Origin: an uncultured Bacilli bacterium
Lineage (GTDB): Bacteria > Bacillota_I > Bacilli_A > RF39 > UBA660
Assembly: GCA_934098445.1 (NCBI GenBank)
Contig: CAKOOW010000021.1
Coordinates: 1 to 20,601, forward strand
Length of the DNA: 20,601 nt
Reading direction: 5' to 3'
Made by a program: the position numbers and the translations under genes. This document shows, piece after piece, positions 14,965 through 20,601 of this stretch (positions are counted from its first letter, which is position 1; every line of letters starts with the position of its first letter). The notes under the pieces were generated by a model. The model was given only the letters and a program-made list of their open reading frames with translations. It was not told the DNA's origin and did not search any database.

Positions 14965-16089
14965 TTAAAGTTCAAGTTTTAAATAAATATCAGCAATTGA
15001 TTTGCCATTTTCTATCTTGACATCTTCTTTTCTCTTATATTCCCGAAAGCCAAACTTTTCAAAACAATGCAAACTCTTTTTATTATTAGAGAATACAACC
15101 GCTATTAGTTCTTTAAAATTTAAAACTTCTTTAGAATAATTAATCAATCCATTAATAGCTTCTTTTCCATAGCCATAACCTTGCATAGTAGATTTAATTG
15201 AAATGGCTATCTCTGCTGTCGATTCATCAATTAATTCCAAACTAGCATTACCAATGAATTTATAAGTTTCTTTTTCAAGCATAGAAAATACTAATTCATT
15301 ATTTTCTAGAACATTATCTATCCATATTAATTCTTTTTCTTTATCATACTTTTTCTCTTTAGTTAAAGTCATTCTTTGAATATCTTTATCATTTACCAAG
15401 GCTAAATATTCATCAACCAACTCCCTAGATACTTTAGTAAATATAATATTATCAGTTTTAAAAACACAATTTTCGAATAAATTTAATCCTTCTTTAACAT
15501 TCTCAATCAAATCTTCATAATTATCTGGTTTCACTTTTTTAGAAATAAATCCTAGTTTTTTTCCCGTCTCAATATTTTTAAGATTATCATCTATAAATAA
15601 AGTTTCCTCAGGAACCAAATTATATTTTTCTATCAATCTTTTAAAAATACCCTCATATGGCTTAACCATATGTTCTTGAAAAGATAATACATAGCCATCT
15701 ACTAAATCAAATAAACCGCTTTTCTTAACTAAATTATAAGTATCTTGATTTATATTTGATAACAAATAAATTTTATATTCACTTTTCAATTTCTTTATCA
15801 TCTCTAAAACTCGTTCATCAACAAAAGCATAGTTATTATAAGTATTCCAAAAATCATTAATAAGTCTATCATTTAAATGATTAGTTCGATCACAAACAAT
15901 CTCTATAGCACTCTCTCTACTAAGATATCCCGTATCTATTAAACCATAACCCAACCATTCTGGCGAATTTATAACATTCTTTAAAATAAATTCTCGCTCT
16001 TCTTCTAAAAAAGTATACTCTCTTAAAACTCGTTCAACATCAAAATTAAGTATAACATTTCCAATATCAAAAACCATATTTTTTATCAT
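14965..16089 (-). CDS. HAD phosphatase-GNAT acetyltransferase fusion
   Basis: The protein has 374 residues and two domains. Residues 1-200 are a YihX-like HAD hydrolase: VFDIGNVILNFD (nucleophile D8), LLSNINQD (motif II), HMVKPYEGIFK (motif III Lys) and TLFIDDNLKNIETGKKLGF (motif IV). Residues about 210-374 are a GNAT N-acetyltransferase of the RimJ-like kind: FTKVSRELVDEYL, then IGNASLELIDESTAEIAI, the acetyl-CoA loop QGYGYGKEAINGLI, and NNKKSLHCFEKFGFREY. Both catalytic parts look intact. Fusions of these domains are uncommon in my experience, so it may couple dephosphorylation and acetylation of one metabolite, or simply be two adjacent genes joined. Its ATG overlaps the stop of a truncated GNAT reading frame (ATGA). 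Confidence 0.85.
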   Translation of the reverse strand: MIKNMVFDIGNVILNFDVERVLREYTFLEEEREFILKNVINSPEWLGYGLIDTGYLSRESAIEIVCDRTNHLNDRLINDFWNTYNNYAFVDERVLEMIKKLKSEYKIYLLSNINQDTYNLVKKSGLFDLVDGYVLSFQEHMVKPYEGIFKRLIEKYNLVPEETLFIDDNLKNIETGKKLGFISKKVKPDNYEDLIENVKEGLNLFENCVFKTDNIIFTKVSRELVDEYLALVNDKDIQRMTLTKEKKYDKEKELIWIDNVLENNELVFSMLEKETYKFIGNASLELIDESTAEIAISIKSTMQGYGYGKEAINGLINYSKEVLNFKELIAVVFSNNKKSLHCFEKFGFREYKRKEDVKIENGKSIADIYLKLEL

Positions 16090-16196
16090 TTAAATTCACT
16101 CTTTCTTTTCTCTATAAATAATTTTATCTTTTCCAAGATATTTTCTTCATATCTTCTTAATATTAATCTTTTTGTTTCTAATTTTGAACTTAGCAT
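16086..16196 (-). pseudogene. Truncated GNAT acetyltransferase N-terminus
   Basis: The 36-codon frame from ATG 16196 reads MLSSKLETKRLILRRYEENI, the characteristic first strand and helix of RimJ/RimL-type GNAT proteins ('ETKRLILR'). It then drifts into Lys/Glu residues and stops. AGGA lies 9 nt before this ATG, so the start is genuine. An earlier GTG at 16268 is discounted because its first codons fall inside a terminator hairpin. A normal GNAT has about 150-180 residues, so the rest is lost. The stop overlaps the HAD-GNAT start (ATGA), which suggests that a deletion joined the remnant to the next gene, or that the short frame now serves as a translational coupler. Confidence 0.6.
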
Positions 16197-16233
16197 ATTA
16201 TCAAATCCTAAATATATTTTAACATTAATTATC

Positions 16234-16276
16234 AAAAAAAGGATGTCTATATTTAAAATGTTTTCCACACCCTTTT
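16234..16276 (-). terminator. Terminator upstream of the GNAT remnant
   Basis: The minus-strand RNA pairs AAAAGGGUGU with ACAUCCUUUU (10 bp, one G-U) around a 20-nt loop, followed by further U. It must end a transcript coming from the gene-free stretch or from the kinase-like gene. Confidence 0.65.
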
Positions 16277-16779
16277 CACTTATTTTTTAATATGTCGTAA
16301 GTAAATTATAAAACAATAGTCAAATTAATATTTTTCAATTTCAACTTTTTCTTGTTTTATACTATTTTCCACAACAATTCTTATATTTTTTATCAGACCC
16401 ATATGAACTATATTTTCTAGTATTTATTATATTATCATAACTATTGCTATTACTTTATTCACTAAACTAATAACAACTTTTATTTATGGTATTATTGGTA
16501 CTATTAGTATTACATTTTTTGTGATTTACAAACAAATTACAAACATTGTTTGCATTTGCTTAATTACATTATATAATAACTAATAATTATAATAAAATGT
16601 AAAAAAATTAAAAATTTATGCAAAATGCTTAGAATGTCCTAATTACACATTTTTTAAACAATAACTCGCCTACATTCATTATAACATAACAAACGTAAAA
16701 AGCATTGAATTTCTAATTTATAAATTACTCATAAATTGTAAGAAAGTTATATCTAATTGACAGACAATGCAGTTTAAAC
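16277..16779. other. Gene-free 500-bp AT-rich region with promoters and repeats
   Basis: No convincing coding frame is seen. On the minus strand there is an extended -10 (TGTTATAAT, box at 16678-16683) and a TTTATT-17-TATAAT promoter (-10 at 16568-16573), with nothing obvious to transcribe. CAAACATTGTTTG (16541-16553) is a palindrome. Two similar 20-nt stretches (16441-16460 and 16501-16520, 16 of 20 identical) lie 60 nt apart. The region could be a decayed gene, a small RNA locus or an insertion site. Confidence 0.5.
16511..16533. repeat. Left copy of a 23/24-bp near-identical repeat
   Basis: This copy begins TTACATTTTTTGTGATTT and ends ACAAA. It matches 19433-19456 with one missing base and one substitution, in the same orientation. 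Its core (16519-16533) is a near-palindrome, TTTGTGA-T-TTACAAA. Confidence 0.6.
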
Positions 16780-18186
16780 TTATCTATGTATACCTCTATG
16801 TTCGATCATGTCATAATCACTTACTTTTGTTTCTATGCCCATCCTTGTTTCAAAAGTTGCTTCTTGGTGTTTTAATTCTTTCTTTTCAGTTTGGTATCTC
16901 TTTTCAAATTCATCATATAAAGGTTTATTGTTTGTATAATTAATATTTGGATCATTTTCATCATAAATAAAATCGGCATCTAAAATAACTAATTCGCCCT
17001 TTTCTAAAATTAATTTTCCTCTTTTAGCACCTAAGCCCAAAACTTCTTCAGCTGGATTCAAATTTTCTTTCCAATGTATTATATTTCTTTTCTTTAATCT
17101 TCCAACATTTGCTTCTCTTATATCTGTCCATTTTAGGCCTAAATTGCGTAGATTTTTATATAATTGATATAATTCTTCCTTGCTTGGTTTTATACTTGTA
17201 TCTACACGTTCAGTAACCTCGGCAAAACACTTTTCATTATTAATTGAAAATTCTTGACGGAGTATTGGAACTATTATATACGGATTATTAGGAAAACTTT
17301 TTGTAACTCTATCACCCAATTTAATAACTTTATCACCTATCAATAATATACGTGAAAAGCCACCACCACTATAAGTAATATCAGAAAACTTTACATTTTC
17401 ATTTTTCATAACATCTAGTATTATCAATTTAATTATTTCTTTTAACGTTGGTTCTTTTATTTTTACAAGATAATCTGTTTCGCAAAATATGGAATTTATT
17501 GCTTTTTCTTCATTATTATCAATATAAGATTTTACTTGAGACAGTGCAGCAGGATTATCTTTAACAAAATTCATCAAAGCATATAGATTTTGAGCATTCT
17601 CAATAAACAAAGTTAAATTATCATAAATTATTTGCTTATTATTTCCTTTATATTCAATAGCTAAATATGGTATATCACATTTATTTTTAACTAATATTTC
17701 TAGAAATTCTTTTTGATTATCTTCATTTAACCTATTTAGCATGTCTAAGTAAAACATTCTACTTAAATCCATAGTTGATATAGTTTTTAAAATACCTTCA
17801 TCAATAAAGCCATCAAATCTATTTGGCTTATCATTTAAGCAAGTCCAAATATTATAAAATAATTGGCCTACTCCATCTGTATATGGATATTTTCTTAATC
17901 CGTCAATAAATTTTTCTTTAAAATTAGGCTGTTTTATTAATAAATTAGTATTCACTAGAAGAATATCTATGTTTGACATAACAATATATGGAAGAATCTC
18001 ATCAAAATGATTTACTATTATTTTAACATTTTTATTTTTGAATAACGGACTATTTAATTTCTTTGATATAAAGTTACTTAAATTATAAAATACATCGTCG
18101 CAATAACTTGCCAAATTATTTTCAATTGATCTCTGTCTTGTCTTCTTCGCTTCTTCGAGTAATTTCATTAATTCTCTTTCAAACAT
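16780..18186 (-). CDS. Unusual protein with N-terminal helical region and C-terminal kinase-like fold
   Basis: The protein has 468 residues and no TM segment. Residues 1-250 are mostly helical with no domain I recognise. Residues about 265-415 read like a protein/small-molecule kinase fold. There is a Gly-rich loop and strands (ITYSGGGFSRILLIGDKVIKLG, K286/K289), a helix-rich middle, the catalytic-loop-like LKWTDIREANVGRL (D355 and N360, spaced as in HxDxxxxN), and a metal-binding-like LVILDADFIYDEND (D403/D405) in DFG position. The last 50 residues are charged with a short helix. The first ATG (18186) lacks an SD. The second, at 18168 (MKLLEEAKKT), has GAAAGAG 5 nt upstream and may be the real start. 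It has its own promoter and sits alone between repeats in accessory DNA, so defence, toxin or drug-modifying roles are possible; none is shown. Confidence 0.6.
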   Translation of the reverse strand: MFERELMKLLEEAKKTRQRSIENNLASYCDDVFYNLSNFISKKLNSPLFKNKNVKIIVNHFDEILPYIVMSNIDILLVNTNLLIKQPNFKEKFIDGLRKYPYTDGVGQLFYNIWTCLNDKPNRFDGFIDEGILKTISTMDLSRMFYLDMLNRLNEDNQKEFLEILVKNKCDIPYLAIEYKGNNKQIIYDNLTLFIENAQNLYALMNFVKDNPAALSQVKSYIDNNEEKAINSIFCETDYLVKIKEPTLKEIIKLIILDVMKNENVKFSDITYSGGGFSRILLIGDKVIKLGDRVTKSFPNNPYIIVPILRQEFSINNEKCFAEVTERVDTSIKPSKEELYQLYKNLRNLGLKWTDIREANVGRLKKRNIIHWKENLNPAEEVLGLGAKRGKLILEKGELVILDADFIYDENDPNINYTNNKPLYDEFEKRYQTEKKELKHQEATFETRMGIETKVSDYDMIEHRGIHR

Positions 18187-18212
18187 ATTTTATCGCCAAC
18201 TATCATAATATC

Positions 18213-18242
18213 ATTATATCATGCGACAAACTACATCCGCAA
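18213..18242 (-). promoter_or_regulatory. Promoter of the kinase-like gene
   Basis: On the minus strand, TTGCGG (18237-18242), an 18-nt spacer and TATAAT (18213-18218) give a leader of about 20 nt. Confidence 0.65.
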
Positions 18243-18273
18243 TCAGATTTTTTCTATCGCTAAATAAATTTCT

Positions 18274-18307
18274 AACTTCCCGTTTTCTTGATGGCGGGGA
18301 GGTAGTT
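18274..18307. other. GC-rich hairpin upstream of the kinase-like promoter
   Basis: CTTCCCG (18276-18282) and CGGGGAG (18295-18301) pair with one U-G on the plus strand, inside an outer AAC/GTT. This is striking in DNA this AT-rich. It has no U run, so it is not a plain terminator; it could be an operator, the 5' part of a plus-strand RNA, or a remnant. Confidence 0.4.
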
Positions 18308-18332
18308 CTTTAAATTATTATGAAAACTGCTA

Positions 18333-18360
18333 TTTACTTTATTAGTATATACAGTATAAT
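18333..18360 (+). promoter_or_regulatory. Plus-strand promoter of the structured RNA candidate
   Basis: TTTACT (18333-18338), a 16-nt spacer and a perfect TATAAT (18355-18360) predict a start near 18367. It is the only good plus-strand promoter I found and no coding frame follows. Confidence 0.6.
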
Positions 18361-18366
18361 ACATAT

Positions 18367-18475
18367 TATTACTTGAGGTTATAGTAACGCTGAGGAGCGA
18401 CCAAAGTACCAGGTAATGGGTTATGCAAAAAAGAAAGTCTAACTTATTAATTGGGTTCTTTCTTAAATTTTTATT
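18367..18475 (+). ncRNA. Candidate structured small RNA of about 110 nt
   Basis: A promoter lies just upstream and a terminator at the end, with no coding frame between. The body folds compactly. An 8-bp closing helix pairs AUUACUUG (18368-18375) with CAGGUAAU (18410-18417), one U-G. Inside it GGU (18377-18379) pairs with ACC (18400-18402). A CGCU-GAGG-AGCG hairpin (18388-18399) stacks directly on that, leaving an 8-nt bulge UAUAGUAA on one side and AAAGUAC on the other. GUA in the bulge could pair with UAC in the second loop as a pseudoknot. The tail is GGGUUAUGCAAAAAAG and then the terminator. This looks like a small aptamer or regulatory RNA rather than random AT-rich spacer, but it matches no riboswitch or RNA class I know. 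The facing genes on both sides run on the minus strand. Confidence 0.5.
18431..18475 (+). terminator. Plus-strand terminator of the RNA candidate
   Basis: AAGAAAG (18431-18437) pairs with CTTTCTT (18458-18464). After a 3-nt bulge, AACTT pairs with GGGTT (with G-U pairs). AAATTTTTATT follows. Confidence 0.55.
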
Positions 18476-18484
18476 ATTGTATAT

Positions 18485-18524
18485 AAAAAAGAAGCTAAGT
18501 AGAAATTATTTATTTCCACTCAGC
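18485..18524 (-). terminator. Strong terminator of the EamA transporter gene
   Basis: The 13-bp minus-strand stem GCUGAGUGGAAAU / AUUUCUACUUAGC has two G-U wobbles, the loop AAAUA and then UUCUUUUUU. It starts 2 nt after the stop at 18526. Confidence 0.9.
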
Positions 18525-18525
18525 A

Positions 18526-19377
18526 CTATTTATTTTTTATTAGTATGACTCCAACGACAATCAAAAGACTTATTAGAAGTTTTCGTTTTAGACTTTTCTT
18601 GTCTTTATCTATAAAAAATTCATATATAGAATTTGTTACCATTGATAACGTTAGAAGCGGTGCAACAATAGAGATATTACCATATTCATAGGCTTTTACA
18701 GACGAAATAAGCATCATAGCCCACGAAAAACTTACTAACATAAATTTCATTTTATCATACAAAATGAATTCTTGCTTTAAGTTATTTATAGAAAGTTTGC
18801 TTACAGTTTTTATGATTAGAGCCGGAATTAAGACGGTTATAACAGTGTATAAACCAATATTAAAATTATCTGAGATATTTACATTTATAAACATAGCGAT
18901 GGCGAAAAGAAAATTCGAGATAATGCACATAATAAAATATTTGTTACGTTCTAATTTTCCTTTATTACTTGTGGATAGCAAAATATTTCCTAAAAGTATA
19001 AGAATTATTCCTACAATTTTAGTTAAAATAATTTTCTCTTTTAAAAACACAAAACCAAATATCACTAAAAATCCTGTGGATAATTGTTTAAGCATACTGA
19101 ACGTTGAAGGCGATAAGCCATATCTTGCTTCTATGTTTAGTCTATCTGTTGCAGCATAAATGATAGTTACTAAGCTTAGAGTAAGAAGTATTTGGTGATT
19201 TAATGAAAATTTGTATGAAAAAAGCGGTGATAGTATTAGAGCAAATAGGGCAGTAAAAACTTCTAATAAAACTGTTAAAGCTGAAGCACTTTTCATATTG
19301 CGGTTTGTTTCTTTAAAACACTGGGCAAATATTAAAGAAAATATTAAGTATAAAATAACCCATTTCATGTATTCCAT
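18526..19377 (-). CDS. EamA/DMT-superfamily transporter
   Basis: This integral membrane protein has 283 residues, the usual DMT length, with about ten hydrophobic helices in two repeats of five (1-145 and 146-283). Typical EamA features are the repeat-1 end FLKEKIILTKIVGIILILLG and the repeat-2 end, where NISIVAPLLTLSMVTNSIYEFF is followed by a helix VVGVILI. These are mostly metabolite exporters; the substrate is unknown. The start is supported by AGAGGA 9 nt before ATG 19377. A promoter (TTGCAA-16-TATATT) with a palindrome at the predicted transcript start suggests operator control, and a strong terminator ends it, so it is monocistronic. It lies inside the segment bounded by the two near-identical repeats. 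Confidence 0.9.
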   Translation of the reverse strand: MEYMKWVILYLIFSLIFAQCFKETNRNMKSASALTVLLEVFTALFALILSPLFSYKFSLNHQILLTLSLVTIIYAATDRLNIEARYGLSPSTFSMLKQLSTGFLVIFGFVFLKEKIILTKIVGIILILLGNILLSTSNKGKLERNKYFIMCIISNFLFAIAMFINVNISDNFNIGLYTVITVLIPALIIKTVSKLSINNLKQEFILYDKMKFMLVSFSWAMMLISSVKAYEYGNISIVAPLLTLSMVTNSIYEFFIDKDKKSLKRKLLISLLIVVGVILIKNK

Positions 19378-19432
19378 TTTTATTTTTCCTCTTCTTTATA
19401 ATTAAAATTTTTTTAGTTCTTCCATTACGAAC

Positions 19433-19456
19433 TTACCATTTTTTGTAATTTACAAA
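19433..19456. repeat. Right copy of the 23/24-bp repeat, with operator-like palindrome
   Basis: This copy begins TTACCATTTTTTGTAATTTA and ends CAAA. Its core (19442-19456) is a perfect 7-1-7 palindrome, TTTGTAA-T-TTACAAA, located at about +1 to +15 of the predicted EamA transcript, a usual repressor site. Confidence 0.6.
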
Positions 19457-19462
19457 ATTTAG

Positions 19463-19490
19463 AATATAATTTTTTATTAATAAATTGCAA
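19463..19490 (-). promoter_or_regulatory. Promoter of the EamA transporter gene
   Basis: On the minus strand, TTGCAA (19485-19490), a 16-nt spacer and TATATT (19463-19468) predict a leader of about 80 nt that begins at the palindrome. Confidence 0.5.
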
Positions 19491-19535
19491 ACTTTTTCGG
19501 AAACCTTATCTAATAAATTACCTAAAAACATTCAT

Positions 19536-19733
19536 TTATGTGTGCTTTCTAACATCTAGACAATTAATTTTACCTTCTATTAGTGCAACAACTAAATAAT
19601 CAATAACATCTTCCTCATTCATTTCACTTAAGTGATTAATTAAATCATTACAAATGTCTTTATCATTAACATTAGCTAACCTTGCAAAAGTATAAACTAT
19701 TTTTTTCATTTGTTCCTTTTGAATCTCACTCAT
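19536..19733 (-). CDS. Small acidic helical protein, uncharacterised (65 aa)
   Basis: The protein is MSEIQKEQMKKIVYTFARLA... and ends LVVALIEGKINCLDVRKHT. It is wholly helical by eye, acidic in the middle (LSEMNEEDVIDYL), with no TM segment. A second ATG at 19709 has AAGGA 4 nt upstream, so a 57-residue form is possible; the first ATG lacks an SD. It has a clear extended -10 promoter and a 106-nt leader. Size and setting next to a recombinase fragment fit a small mobile-element or regulatory protein, but I recognise no family. Confidence 0.55.
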   Translation of the reverse strand: MSEIQKEQMKKIVYTFARLANVNDKDICNDLINHLSEMNEEDVIDYLVVALIEGKINCLDVRKHT

Positions 19734-19839
19734 ATTTTCTTGTTTATCAGACTAGGTAACATCTATATTATTTGTATTATCTGTACTATTTATATTATAA
19801 ATATTTCTCTACTGTGGACACCGTCCACATCCGTTCACT
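19734..19839 (-). promoter_or_regulatory. Structured 5' leader of the 65-residue gene
   Basis: The predicted leader holds a perfect 7-bp hairpin, UGUGGAC-GGU-GUCCACA (19813-19829), the most GC-rich spot nearby. A second perfect AT hairpin (UAUUUAU-AAU-AUAAAUA) and a run of 9-nt repeats follow. Such a leader suggests RNA-level or operator control. An 11-codon frame (ATG at 19830) overlaps the first hairpin but has no SD. Confidence 0.5.
19754..19798. repeat. Five degenerate 9-bp direct repeats
   Basis: On the plus strand: AGGTAACAT, CTATATTAT, TTGTATTAT, CTGTACTAT, TTATATTAT. The period is exactly 9 and the consensus of the last four is YTRTAYTAT. It is iteron-like but AT-rich, so chance cannot be excluded. 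Confidence 0.5.
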
Positions 19840-19845
19840 GCTAAC

Positions 19846-19854
19846 ATTATACCA
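19846..19854 (-). promoter_or_regulatory. Extended -10 promoter of the 65-residue gene
   Basis: TGGTATAAT on the minus strand is a full extended -10 (TGnTATAAT). The -35 (TTTATT, spacer 17) is weak, as is usual with extended -10 promoters. Confidence 0.65.
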
Positions 19855-19947
19855 TATTTCAAAGTTCAATAAATTGCGCGAATTGTAAAATCATACATTT
19901 GTGTTTTTCTGTTCATAATTATATACTATATATTAAGATTAGTCAAA

Positions 19948-20397
19948 CTACTGAGATTCAATTTTATATTCTATAATTTTATTTATCGTTTCAGATTTTG
20001 ATATATTATCAAATAACTCTGTTGCATATTTTCTAGAACTTTCTGTACTAGAAATATAAAAGTTTTCCGTTGTTTCTATATTCTTGTGACCTAGTAAATC
20101 AGCAACATCTCTTATCTCTATACCATTGTTTAATATTTTAGTTGCATAACTACCTCTTAAATCATAGAATCTACATTTTTTTATTCCTAACTCATTATGG
20201 ATTATTTTATATGGATACCTTGTTATGTCAGTTCCTATATATGATCCATTTTCTTTTGTAAAAATCAAATTATATCTTTTGCTATCTTTATTACTTATTT
20301 CTTCTCTAACTATTCTATGCTCAACTATTTTTCCATATTTATTTTCAACATCTTCAAGATTATAATAAATATACTTTCTTCCATATAGTTTTTTCAA
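19948..20397 (-). pseudogene. Tyrosine recombinase/integrase, N-terminally truncated
   Basis: The 149-residue frame starts at TTG 20397. It holds only the C-terminal catalytic half of a phage-type integrase: a strand region YNLIFTKENGSYIGTDIT, box II FYDLRGSYATKIL (Arg kept, but Tyr where the usual His of HxxR stands and Gly after the Arg), the DVADLLGHKN box (catalytic His) and the nucleophile region TTENFYIS (Tyr). The core-binding domain and the first catalytic Arg segment are missing; full-length relatives have about 350-400 residues. An in-frame stop lies just upstream, near 20413, followed at once by the end of an unrelated permease gene, so the 5' half was replaced or deleted. It is a remnant of an integrative element and not expected to be active. 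Confidence 0.8.
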
Positions 20398-20402
20398 ATA
20401 TA

Positions 20403-20601
20403 TTATTTTTCCTTAATTATATTTTTACTGCAAATATAAGTTACTAGGAAGTATCCTCCATAAATCGCAACAATAAATATTGCAACACCAATTATTGATG
20501 ATACTAAATTAGCGGCTCCAAAGGCACTTAACAAATAATTACAAAATTTAATTCCAAATATAGAATGTATAATTGCAACTAATAACGGAAACATAAAAAA
20601 T
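20403..20601 (-). CDS. C-terminal end of a BceB-type FtsX ABC permease (partial)
   Basis: The frame is open to the window edge (FFMFPLLVAIIHSIFG near the start). The visible 65 residues hold two TM helices and end YGGYFLVTYICSKNIIKEK, the typical C-terminus of bacitracin/lantibiotic-resistance permeases of the BceB/MacB-like FtsX type ('FF..PL.VAIIHS..G', then 'YGxYFLxTYxxxKxII'). Such permeases work with an ATPase and often a two-component system in antimicrobial-peptide resistance. The N-terminus lies outside, so integrity is unknown. Its stop is only 5 nt before the recombinase fragment's start. Confidence 0.7.
   Translation of the reverse strand, partial: FFMFPLLVAIIHSIFGIKFCNYLLSAFGAANLVSSIIGVAIFIVAIYGGYFLVTYICSKNIIKEK

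Noticed and set aside
16197..16268. GTG start giving a 60-codon protein ahead of the GNAT remnant
   Set aside because: Those codons lie within a terminator hairpin and encode a segment foreign to the GNAT fold; ATG 16196 has an SD.
16640..16680. A 16-codon frame (MNVGELLFKKCVIRTF) after an extended -10
   Set aside because: Its ATG touches the -10 box, it has no SD and no sign of conservation.
18187..18525. A known riboswitch class for the plus-strand structure
   Set aside because: I compared it by eye with preQ1, SAM, purine, THF, fluoride, ZTP, c-di-GMP and guanidine consensus elements and found no match; it also has no downstream plus-strand gene.
18764..19159. Plus-strand frame of 131 codons opposite the EamA gene
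   Set aside because: It is the antisense of a complete transporter gene; its hydrophobic text reflects the TM codons on the other strand.
19798..19830. An 11-codon upstream frame (MWTVSTVEKYL) in the leader of the 65-residue gene
   Set aside because: It has no SD before its ATG and its text is explained by the hairpin; noted only as a possibility.
1..20601. CRISPR array, tRNA or rRNA genes
   Set aside because: I saw no regularly spaced long repeats and no tRNA T-loop or rRNA core sequences on either strand.

Overview
This is an AT-rich bacterial stretch (roughly 27-28% GC by eye), and every protein gene I can support lies on the minus strand. The families, SD-type ribosome sites, TTGACA/TATAAT promoters and stem-plus-U-run terminators point to a low-GC Firmicutes/Mycoplasmatota-type bacterium, probably an uncultured gut lineage. 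TGA serves as a stop in tight ATGA overlaps (10235-10238, 16086-16089), so the standard bacterial code fits. There is no rRNA, tRNA, CRISPR array or complete insertion sequence.

Reading downward from high coordinates, in the direction of transcription: (1) 19.5-20.6 kb is accessory DNA. It holds the C-terminal end of a BceB-type FtsX permease, an N-terminally truncated tyrosine recombinase, and a 65-codon gene behind a long structured leader. (2) 16.2-19.5 kb holds an EamA transporter, a plus-strand structured RNA candidate with its own promoter and terminator, an unusual protein with a C-terminal kinase-like fold, and about 500 bp without a gene. A near-identical 23/24-bp repeat lies at both ends of this segment. 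(3) 12-16.2 kb is housekeeping: a truncated GNAT overlapping a HAD-GNAT fusion, an NfeD/SPFH membrane pair, an unknown 188-residue protein, Tag glycosylase and a PQ-loop half-transporter. (4) 9.1-12 kb is a nucleotide-metabolism cluster: an NrtR-type Nudix regulator with a palindromic operator inside its own promoter, a HAD nucleotidase-like gene with a near-copy of that operator, two Nudix hydrolases and a DUF1287 protein. (5) 1-8.9 kb is envelope and sensing: a frameshifted surface protein, a DUF3298/RsiV-like membrane protein in an operon with a PstS-like binding protein, a transglutaminase-fold protein, a two-component pair and a large TasA/SipW-type surface protein cut by the window edge.

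Three genes look broken: the histidine kinase (phospho-acceptor His replaced by Tyr, plus a frameshift), the surface protein at 8.3-8.9 kb (one-base frameshift in a T run) and the GNAT remnant at 16.1 kb. The best candidates for something new are the kinase-like protein (16780-18186), the structured RNA (about 18367-18475) and the NrtR operator pair.
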